From Bdellovibrionaceae bacterium UBA3535 (GTDB lineage Bacteria; Bdellovibrionota; Bdellovibrionia; Bdellovibrionales; UBA840), in NCBI GenBank assembly GCA_002376845.1, contig DFOS01000005.1, forward strand, positions 62,001 to 126,000: DNA of 64,000 nucleotides. Direction: 5' to 3'. Every line of letters starts with the position of its first letter. The first letter of the stretch is position 1. The notes beneath the pieces were generated by a model. The model worked only from the letters and a program-made list of their open reading frames with translations, was not told the origin of the DNA and ran no database searches. Positions 27,869-35,257 of this stretch are shown here, piece after piece. Made by a program: the position numbers and the translations under genes.

Positions 27869-28606
27869 TTAATCCTCTACACCCAAAATATCTTCTTCAC
27901 GAACGACCACGAGTTTCTTACCATTTTCTTCAAAATGACTAGCCCCGAAGGATTGATAAATCACAGTATCTCCGGTTTGCACATCCAGCGGACGCACATT
28001 GCCCTTCTTGCCCCGAAGCCCTTTGCCGACTGCCAAAACCTTAGCTCTTGTATAAGGTTTTTCCTCTTCGGCGATAATGATCAGCTTTGATTCCTCGGTG
28101 CTTTCCGGAACTTTCTCCAATAAGACTTTATCATAAAGGGGCGCTAGAAATCTTTGCCAGTCTACCTTATCTGTAAAAGTTTTTGTTTCTAGGTTCACCT
28201 CTTTAGTCTTTGCTACCTTAGAATTTACTTTTTTTGCACTTTTCTTTACAGCAGGCTTTTTCTTCTTAACCTGTTTTTTTGCTGTTGTTTTTTTCTTAGC
28301 CTGTTTTTTGCGCGACTTTTTCTTTGTCGCAGTTCTGCTGCCAGTCTTCTTTTTTGTAGACTTTTTCTTGCTAGCAGCTTTTTTGCGAGTGCTTTTCTTT
28401 TTTACCTTTTTCTTGGTCTTTTTTCTTGTGGCTTTTTTCTTAACCTGCTTTTTGCGCGTTTTTTTCTTTGTCTTACGACTAGCCTTTTTCTTAGTTGCCT
28501 TCTTTTTTACCGCTTTCTTTTTACTAGCTTTCTTGCGCGTGGATTGCTTTTTAACTTTTTTGCTTGTCTTTTTTTTCTTAGTTTTTGCTGCTTTTTTCTT
28601 CGCCAT
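27869..28606 (-). CDS. Histone-H1-like lysine-rich protein fused to a GroES (Cpn10) domain
   Basis: 245 residues in two parts. Residues 1-135 are almost purely Lys, with Thr, Ser, Ala and Arg in KKKATRKK/KKAxKKK repeats, like histone H1 tails, AlgP or HctB and likely to bind DNA or RNA. Residues 153-244 match a complete GroES: FLAPLYDKVLLEKV (first strand), a mobile-loop segment ESTEESKLIIIAEEE whose LIII resembles the GroEL-binding IVL, RAKVLAVGKGLRGKKGNVRPLDVQTGDTVIYQ and the final VVVREEDILGVED. The start has AAGGAG seven bases upstream, and there is no signal peptide. No groEL is adjacent. It reads directly into the barrel gene. Confidence 0.85.
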   Translation of the reverse strand: MAKKKAAKTKKKKTSKKVKKQSTRKKASKKKAVKKKATKKKASRKTKKKTRKKQVKKKATRKKTKKKVKKKSTRKKAASKKKSTKKKTGSRTATKKKSRKKQAKKKTTAKKQVKKKKPAVKKSAKKVNSKVAKTKEVNLETKTFTDKVDWQRFLAPLYDKVLLEKVPESTEESKLIIIAEEEKPYTRAKVLAVGKGLRGKKGNVRPLDVQTGDTVIYQSFGASHFEENGKKLVVVREEDILGVED

Positions 28607-28629
28607 GCGGAACTCCTTAGGTGCTGGAA

Positions 28630-28659
28630 AAGATATGATTTTGCCTCATTTAAAGTCAA
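28630..28659 (-). promoter_or_regulatory. Candidate sigma-70-type promoter for the GroES-fusion gene
   Basis: On the minus strand TTGACT (28654-28659) and TATCTT (28630-28635) are separated by 18 bases, about 25 bases before the start codon. No CIRCE-type heat-shock operator is visible nearby. Confidence 0.45.
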
Positions 28660-28832
28660 GTAAAAGCCCGCTTGATAGGATGCTTCTTTTTCGCAAGTAT
28701 TGCTTTCTTGTGGATACATGCTTAAATAATGCCAGAATATCTTGCAAAGGACTTTTGCCCCATGGGAGATAAGGAATTCTCCTTAAAAAGAGGCATGGCA
28801 CATGTTAGATTGATATTTCAGCAAGGAATAAA

Positions 28833-31073
28833 ATGAACTGGATTCGCAACAACCTACGATTGATCTTTTCAAGTATTGTTATCATTTCGTTTTTTACCGC
28901 CATTTTTTTCATTCATTATATGTTTCGCCTGAACCAAGAGATGAAAGCTTCTATGGAGAAAAAACGCTTTGTTCCTGTAGTAGAGTTCTATTCACAAGCC
29001 GAAGAAATATTTTTGGGGGAAATACTCAACTATCAAGCAAAAATGCAGGACTACAAAGAAACATTTCCTGATGGCAAATATGAACTGGCGGCACCAAGTA
29101 TTTGCAACCAATTAAGCAGCAACCAACTACCCATTAATAACTGCCTGCGGCTTTTTTTGCCTCGTGAGGCCAATACTCCAGGTAATTTTTTAATTGGCAT
29201 GCAAAACAAACGAGTGGTTTTTATTCACGACCTAGAGGAAGACCGCCGAGTCAACAGGGTAGCATTTAAGCCGCTTCTTTTTGCGCAATATCATAATAAT
29301 AAACCCATTTTAAAACGAAGCGTAGACTTGGGAGAGGCGCCGCCGCTCTGCCTTAATGCCATTCTTGCTATTGAAGACAACGAGTTTTTAGAACACCGCG
29401 GATTCAATCCCAAATCCATTCTTAGGGCTGTTGTAAAAAATATCTCCGAGGGGCGCAGGGCCCAAGGTGGCTCCACCATTACCCAACAATTGGTTAAGAA
29501 CTATTTTTTAAGTCATGAAAAAACCTTTAAGCGTAAATTCAAAGAGCTTCTCATGGCTATTTTACTTGAAACACAATTCCATAAAGATGAGATCCTACAA
29601 GCCTATATCAACGAAATTTATATGGGACAAAATGCAACATTTGAAGTGCGCGGTTTTGGTGCGGCTAGTGAACATTATTTCCGTAAGAACTTGGAGGACC
29701 TGAATCTATCAGAATGCGCATTACTAGCAGCCATTATTAATTCACCTGGCAGATACAATCCCTTTACCAAAGCGGACCAAGCAAAAGCTCGTCGGGACTT
29801 GGTTTTGGATAAAATGCGCGAGAACAATATCATCAACAATGCTGACCTAGAAAACGCCAAACAGCAAAGTTTACCAAACTTTCCTGCTAGAAAGCTAGAT
29901 AGTCCGGCGCCTTATTTTATGGATGCAGCTATGCAGCAGGTAAATTCTCTTGGGCTGGAAACCAAAGAAGGTTTGAAGATTTATACGACCATGAATCTGC
30001 GAGCCCAGCAGGCGGCCAAAGAAGCTGTAAATTTTGGTATTGATAGAATTTTGTCAAATTACAAAGATCGTTTGCCAGAAAGTCCTGAAAACCTGCAAGG
30101 CATTTTACTAAGTGCCAATCCGGTAAATGGTTATGTGGTATCTTTGGTGGGCGGAACTTCGTATAGACTCTATCCCTATAACCGCGCCCTGCTATCCCAC
30201 CGGCAAATTGGCTCGACGATGAAACCCTTTGTTTATTTGTCGGCCCTAGAATCCTTCACTTCGGAGGGAGAAGCCTTTGACCCTCTCACAACTTTAAAAG
30301 ACGAACGCTTTCGCTACTCGTATGAAGGTCAAAGCTGGCAACCAAAAAACTATAAGAACAAATACTACGGTGATATTCCTATGTTTTTTGCTCTTAAAAA
30401 CTCGCTCAATGTTGCCACTGCAAAGCTTGCCATTGACACCGGTTTGGAATCCGTTGTTACGGTCGCTCGCCGCTTTGGCATACGATCTGATATGCAGCCA
30501 GTACCAGCTCTCAGCCTTGGAGCCTTTGAACTCTACCCTACCGAACTATTAGAGGCCTACACCACTATTGCACGCTTTGGTTCCCACATACCGCTCACTT
30601 TTATACAACAAGTGACCACAATTGAAGGTGAAATCCTTTATGAACATATATCCTATGCAGAACAGGTTTACTCCGAAACAAAGGTTGCCATACTAATCTC
30701 CATGTTAAAACAAACCATCAACAATGGTACCGCCAGGCTTGCACGATTAATGGGTTTTGAAGCTATTGCAGCCGGAAAAACCGGTACCACCAGTGATTCA
30801 AAAGACGCGTGGTTTGCAGGCTTTACCCCTAATCTGGTTGCCGTTTCCTGGGTTGGCTTTGATGACAATCGCCCGCATAACTTAACGGGGGCAAGTGGTG
30901 CCCTACCCATCTGGACCCATTATATGAAAAACTATGGAAGTCGTTACTTTGATAAAGATTTCGATTGGCCTGAAGGACTTGTGTTCAAAACATTTAGCCC
31001 TTTACAACTGGAAACCTATGGAATCCCCGCCGAGGACGCGGAAAAAATGGGTGAGGTAGAGTTGGCCTTTTGA
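28833..31073 (+). CDS. mrcB: Class A penicillin-binding protein (bifunctional transglycosylase/transpeptidase)
   Basis: 746 residues; polymerises and cross-links peptidoglycan in the periplasm. One N-terminal membrane anchor (about 8-31) is followed by a PBP1b-like linker domain. The GT51 transglycosylase has catalytic Glu E181 (AIEDNEFLEHRGF), then QGGSTITQQLVKN and NEIYMG. The transpeptidase has S461-x-x-K (GSTMKPF), the SLN motif in KNSLNVATA and K649-TG (GKTGTT). I use the mrcB name loosely for the PBP1b-like layout; an assignment to a particular paralogue would need a tree. Downstream bases to 31272 hold no gene. Confidence 0.9.
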   Translation: MNWIRNNLRLIFSSIVIISFFTAIFFIHYMFRLNQEMKASMEKKRFVPVVEFYSQAEEIFLGEILNYQAKMQDYKETFPDGKYELAAPSICNQLSSNQLPINNCLRLFLPREANTPGNFLIGMQNKRVVFIHDLEEDRRVNRVAFKPLLFAQYHNNKPILKRSVDLGEAPPLCLNAILAIEDNEFLEHRGFNPKSILRAVVKNISEGRRAQGGSTITQQLVKNYFLSHEKTFKRKFKELLMAILLETQFHKDEILQAYINEIYMGQNATFEVRGFGAASEHYFRKNLEDLNLSECALLAAIINSPGRYNPFTKADQAKARRDLVLDKMRENNIINNADLENAKQQSLPNFPARKLDSPAPYFMDAAMQQVNSLGLETKEGLKIYTTMNLRAQQAAKEAVNFGIDRILSNYKDRLPESPENLQGILLSANPVNGYVVSLVGGTSYRLYPYNRALLSHRQIGSTMKPFVYLSALESFTSEGEAFDPLTTLKDERFRYSYEGQSWQPKNYKNKYYGDIPMFFALKNSLNVATAKLAIDTGLESVVTVARRFGIRSDMQPVPALSLGAFELYPTELLEAYTTIARFGSHIPLTFIQQVTTIEGEILYEHISYAEQVYSETKVAILISMLKQTINNGTARLARLMGFEAIAAGKTGTTSDSKDAWFAGFTPNLVAVSWVGFDDNRPHNLTGASGALPIWTHYMKNYGSRYFDKDFDWPEGLVFKTFSPLQLETYGIPAEDAEKMGEVELAF

Positions 31074-31272
31074 AAAAAGGTATATAGTGCGCAGATGTAA
31101 ATTCTTCCAGTACAATATGGAAATATAAAAAGTATCTTTATTAAGTTCTTAATTCAGTGAAAAAAATAGATTCATAAGCAGGAAAACGAGGCCTTTTTGA
31201 CCCTAAGTTTTTGCAATGCTAAAGCAATGCTGGTGTCGAAAGACTACCGCATTTGAGCTTGGGGGGGATTCA

Positions 31273-33102
31273 GTGCTAAAGCGCCATTTGCACAGGCAAA
31301 ATCTATACAAATTTTTGCTAATAAGTAGCGGTTTGGCCATTGCTGTTTTGCTCTGTCAATTCTCCCTCTATCGCTGGGAGTTTATGACATACGATCTACT
31401 CTTTCGAATGAAGGCTCCGCAAAAAACCTCAAATAATATTGTATTGCTAAAAATTGATTCGCAGACCCTTGATGACTTAGGCCGATCTCCCAATGCCTTT
31501 GAGCACACCAAACTTCTCGAAATTTTGCAGCGCAAGAAACCAAAAGCCATCGCCTACTTGCTAGATCCGAACAAGATCGAAGGAAGTAAAAAGGATCGCT
31601 TGCAATTGGCAAAAACAATTCACCAAAGCCGTAACTTTATGGTGGGAATCCCGGAGTTGGACGTGGGAGCCAACACGGAAAAGTTTCTGCTTCCATATCC
31701 CTATGATAAGGTAGCAACTTTTCAAGCCATTCTAAGTGAAGACCGAGTAAACTTTGGTGGCGATGGAGTGTCTCGCAGGGCAATCCTCACATACAAAGAC
31801 CGTTGGTTTATGCACCCTGTAGCGGCGCAACTTCTAAGTGGCAAAAAGACTGTGCAAGACTATCAAGGTCAATTTACATTTAAAGGGTCCACACAGATAT
31901 TTACCAATACAAGAAAAAGCGGTAGCTTTCCAAGTGCCAGCTTTATCGACACACTAAAATCACAAGAGCTTATGCTAGATGCAAAAGGCAAAGTCATTCT
32001 TGTGGGGCAAGCTAGCGATTTTGATGCACAAGATTTTGTACGCACTCCCTATTCGCGTGAAATCAATGCTATGCCAAAAATAGAGTATCATGCCAACATT
32101 ATCGATAGCTTGATTCAAAATAATGGCATCGTGAAAGCCGGCAATATCTATATGTACGCAACGACAATCGCAATGTCTTTGCTAACACTATTTTTTACGT
32201 TTCAATTGCGCCCGGTTATGGGCATTGCCTCCATACTTGGTAGCGGCATCTTGTACTTCTTTATTTGCTACATTGCATTTTCCTCAACACAAATTTGGCT
32301 TCCTATTGCCCACCCATTACTTGCACTTTTTTGCACCTATTACTTTTTTATTCCCTATCGCTTAATAAGTGAAAGTAAAAAGTCTTGGCAATATCAGCAA
32401 AAGAATGAATTACTTTTGCAAGTTGAAGAGTTAAAAAACAATTTTATCTCCATGATGTCACATGATTTAAAAACTCCCTTGGCTCGTATTCAGGGTATGG
32501 CAGAAATGGCCTCTGTAAAAAAACAAAATCTAGATCCTCAACAGTGCGAAGCATTGGAAAGCATTAAAATGTCTACCATTGAATTGAACACTTTTGTGTC
32601 TTCAGTCTTGAATCTTTCAAGAGTTGAGAGTCAAGGAGTGCAATTAAACAAAGAAAGTAAAGATATAAATAAAATTATTGAAGATATAATTTCAAAAAAC
32701 CAATACCAAGCGGATAAAAAGAATATTCAAATTGTTTTTGAACCCGAGCCGTTATTTGCCATAAGCATAGATAGTGACCTAATGAAACAAACCATCCATA
32801 ACCTGGTAGAAAATGCGATAAAATACAGCTTAGAAAACTCCAAAATTCTAATAACTACTGAGGAAGCTGACGGGAAGATTCAAATACAAGTTGCCGATCA
32901 AGGCATTGGCATTCCTAGTGAAGAAATGGATAAAATCTTTACCAAATTTTATCGCTCGAAGAATGCGAAATCCTCTCCTATTAAAGGGAATGGATTGGGG
33001 CTTTATTTATCTTATTATTTTGTAAATTTACATGAGGGAAATATTACAGTGGAAAGTGAGCCTAACAAGGGTTCCACTTTCACTGTGCAAATTCCAGTTT
33101 AG
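31273..33102 (+). CDS. CHASE2-domain sensor histidine kinase
   Basis: 609 residues from the GTG at 31273, preceded by a seven-G run (GGGGGGG) at 31261-31267 that resembles the run before the next gene; an ATG at 31216 has no ribosome binding site. One N-terminal membrane helix, then an extracytoplasmic CHASE2 domain (YDLLFRMKAPQ start, FVRTPYSREINAMPKIEYHANIID end), then three closely spaced membrane helices (about 295-365) as CHASE2 proteins have. The HisKA domain has H397 in MMSHDLKTPLARI, and the HATPase has TIHNLVENAIKYS, ADQGIGIP and GNGLGLYLS. It ends 8 bases before its probable partner regulator. Confidence 0.92.
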   Translation: MLKRHLHRQNLYKFLLISSGLAIAVLLCQFSLYRWEFMTYDLLFRMKAPQKTSNNIVLLKIDSQTLDDLGRSPNAFEHTKLLEILQRKKPKAIAYLLDPNKIEGSKKDRLQLAKTIHQSRNFMVGIPELDVGANTEKFLLPYPYDKVATFQAILSEDRVNFGGDGVSRRAILTYKDRWFMHPVAAQLLSGKKTVQDYQGQFTFKGSTQIFTNTRKSGSFPSASFIDTLKSQELMLDAKGKVILVGQASDFDAQDFVRTPYSREINAMPKIEYHANIIDSLIQNNGIVKAGNIYMYATTIAMSLLTLFFTFQLRPVMGIASILGSGILYFFICYIAFSSTQIWLPIAHPLLALFCTYYFFIPYRLISESKKSWQYQQKNELLLQVEELKNNFISMMSHDLKTPLARIQGMAEMASVKKQNLDPQQCEALESIKMSTIELNTFVSSVLNLSRVESQGVQLNKESKDINKIIEDIISKNQYQADKKNIQIVFEPEPLFAISIDSDLMKQTIHNLVENAIKYSLENSKILITTEEADGKIQIQVADQGIGIPSEEMDKIFTKFYRSKNAKSSPIKGNGLGLYLSYYFVNLHEGNITVESEPNKGSTFTVQIPV

Positions 33103-33110
33103 GGGGGAAT

Positions 33111-34568
33111 ATGTTAAAAGTACTAGTGGTAGATGATGATCGCGGCTTACGCTTGAGTTTGCGCAGCATTCTAGAGCAAAGTGAGATGTACCAAGTCGAG
33201 GAAGCTGAAAACGGACAAGAAGCAATTGCAAAAGTCGAGCAAAGCAAACCAAATGTTGTGATTCTAGATGTGGATATGCCGATCATGGATGGGCTTACGG
33301 CCTTAAAAAAGATCAAGCAAATTGATCCTTCTACCGTAGTCATCATTCTAACGGCCCACGCTAGCATTGAAAACGCCGTACAGGCAGTAAAAGAGGGTGC
33401 TTACGATTACTTAGCAAAACCATTGCGTGCGGACGAAGTTTTACAAATATTGCAAGATGCGCTGAAAGCACATCAACTAATATCCAACTTGGTGCTCTCG
33501 GCTCCAACACTCATGGATGGCAGGCAAGACTTTATCGGCAAGACGGTCGAAATGCAGAAAGTATTCCACTTGATCCATCGCTTGTCGAAAGTCGACACTC
33601 CGGTATTAATACGCGGAGCCTCCGGCACGGGCAAAGAATTGGTAGCTCGCGCCATTCATATGAATTCCACTCGGAAAAAAGAAAAATTTGTAGCCATCAA
33701 CTGCTCTGCCCTTGCAGAAAATTTATTTGAGTCCGAACTTTTTGGGCATGAAAAGGGAGCCTTTACCGGTGCCGATCAAAGAAAAATTGGTAAATTTCAA
33801 TATGCCGAAGGCGGCACTTTATTCTTGGATGAGGCAGGCGATATGCCATTGGCCATGCAAGTAAAATTGCTACGCGTACTACAAGAAAGAAAGTTTACAC
33901 CTGTTGGTAGCAATCGAGAAATTGGTATGAATGTACGAATTGTGGCGGCCACGAACCGCAATCTAGAAGAAATGATTGCAAAGGGCGAATTTCGCGAAGA
34001 TCTTTTCTACCGCCTAAACGTGATCCCCATTTATCTTCCAAACCTCAAAGATAGAATTAATGATATTGACCATCTAGTTTGTCACTTCATTAGTAAGTTT
34101 AATAAAATTCACGAACGAAAAATCCAAGGACTGAGCCCTGAGGCGGCTACTTTGTTAAAAAAATATACCTGGCCTGGTAATATACGCGAACTAGAAAACG
34201 TAATCGAACATGCTTTTGTTTTAGAAACCGGTGACAAAATTTCTATCGCTTCCTTGCCGGAAAAATTATTGTCCAAAGTTGGCGTGACCAATCATAACTT
34301 GCAGATGCCCGTGAAAAATCCACTACCCTATGGCAATGATCTTTCCAATCAAAACGTGAGTCCGCAAGTAGGAATCATAATCGCAGATGATAAGTTGGAT
34401 TTTTCAAAGCACAAGGAAATGTTTGAACGAGAGTTTATCACCAAGGCTTTAAAAACTTTTAATGGACGAATCAACCAAACCGCACTGCATGCGAACATTC
34501 CAAAAAAGACTTTGCTAAGAAAAATAGAAAAATATGGAATCAATCCGCGCAATTATATGAAAAAATAG
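33111..34568 (+). CDS. NtrC-family sigma-54-dependent response regulator
   Basis: 485 residues. The receiver has phospho-Asp D53 (VVILDVDMP). The AAA+ domain has Walker A GASGTGKE, an intact GAFTGA sigma-54 contact loop at about 216-221, Walker B TLFLDEAG and the R-finger region. A Fis-type helix-turn-helix is at the end (INQTALHANIPKKTLLRKIEKYG). Cognate to the CHASE2 kinase upstream by position. The unusual AGGGGGGAAT ribosome binding site mirrors that of the kinase. Targets are not identifiable from this window. Confidence 0.95.
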   Translation: MLKVLVVDDDRGLRLSLRSILEQSEMYQVEEAENGQEAIAKVEQSKPNVVILDVDMPIMDGLTALKKIKQIDPSTVVIILTAHASIENAVQAVKEGAYDYLAKPLRADEVLQILQDALKAHQLISNLVLSAPTLMDGRQDFIGKTVEMQKVFHLIHRLSKVDTPVLIRGASGTGKELVARAIHMNSTRKKEKFVAINCSALAENLFESELFGHEKGAFTGADQRKIGKFQYAEGGTLFLDEAGDMPLAMQVKLLRVLQERKFTPVGSNREIGMNVRIVAATNRNLEEMIAKGEFREDLFYRLNVIPIYLPNLKDRINDIDHLVCHFISKFNKIHERKIQGLSPEAATLLKKYTWPGNIRELENVIEHAFVLETGDKISIASLPEKLLSKVGVTNHNLQMPVKNPLPYGNDLSNQNVSPQVGIIIADDKLDFSKHKEMFEREFITKALKTFNGRINQTALHANIPKKTLLRKIEKYGINPRNYMKK

Positions 34569-34648
34569 GCGGTGAAATTGCATAATCTATGCGTTATTGG
34601 CGATTTCTTTTGCCTATTGGACAGAAAATGCATTAACTAGGTGATTCT

Positions 34649-35164
34649 ATGGCAAATGGCAATTTACCACCTCAGGCTTTTTCTAGCCAAGAGGTCAACA
34701 AAGCAATGCGCTGGTTGGACCAGCAGCCCAAACACATCAAGACCATGGTGGACTCCACTGCGGCTTTGATGGCTTTGTATCGTCAAGCTTCTCTATATGG
34801 GGATAAATTTTATGAAAAATATCCCTCCGTCAATGAGGAACGCTTTCGCCAAGATCTACACAATATTGCCAACCAATTAAGCGGTTTTTCCGGCAAACAA
34901 AAACCCCAGGTGAAAAGCCATGATATCATCCTAGAAGAAGAGGAGACGGCAAAAGAAAGCTCCACCGTCGAAAAGGAACGCTTGAACTTTTCAGTGGAGC
35001 GAGAAAAAAGCTCCACTACCCGAAGCCAAAACCTCTCGGAAGCATTGGATAGCCTATCCAAACAGCGTATAGCCGATGTAAAACGCCGTTTAAACCTTTC
35101 CTCGGATACCGAAGTCATTCGCATGCTGATTACCCTTGGAGCAGAACGTTTAAAAGATTTATAG
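34649..35164 (+). CDS. Small protein with a possible ribbon-helix-helix C-terminus, unknown
   Basis: 171 residues, no signal peptide. The N-terminal 75 residues are helical (SSQEVNKAMRWLDQQPKHIK), the middle is acidic and Ser/Glu-rich, and the last 40 (ALDSLSKQRIADVKRRLNLSSDTEVIRMLITLGAERL) resemble an RHH DNA-binding fold: a short strand followed by two helices with the S-x-TEVIR turn. The DNA-binding call is inference. It is a single gene between the NtrC regulator and ileS. Confidence 0.6.
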   Translation: MANGNLPPQAFSSQEVNKAMRWLDQQPKHIKTMVDSTAALMALYRQASLYGDKFYEKYPSVNEERFRQDLHNIANQLSGFSGKQKPQVKSHDIILEEEETAKESSTVEKERLNFSVEREKSSTTRSQNLSEALDSLSKQRIADVKRRLNLSSDTEVIRMLITLGAERLKDL

Positions 35165-35210
35165 GCGCTTGCCACCTCTGCCTTAGTTTCCTGCTTAGCC
35201 TCTAGGCTGC

Positions 35211-35237
35211 TTGACCCCATTCATTTTGAGCTATAGT
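35211..35237 (+). promoter_or_regulatory. Candidate promoter for ileS-lspA-lgt
   Basis: TTGACC (35211-35216) is followed after 15 bases by TATAGT (35232-35237), each five of six to consensus, although the spacing is short (17 is usual). It lies 21 bases before the ileS start. Confidence 0.35.
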
Positions 35238-35257
35238 TTAGCTAATTATTCAGGAGC

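Noticed and set aside
28308..28772. A plus-strand frame that reads as a very hydrophobic, Phe/Leu-rich protein
   Set aside because: It is the mirror image of the lysine codons (AAA/AAG become TTT/CTT) of the GroES-fusion gene, with no ribosome binding site.
28788..28806. TGGCAC ahead of the class A PBP as a sigma-54 site
   Set aside because: No GC at the required distance (AT instead).
34594..34612. Sigma-54-like TTGGCGATTTCTTTTGCC ahead of the small RHH-like gene
   Set aside because: There are eleven bases between GG and GC, one too many for sigma-54, which is strict about this spacing.
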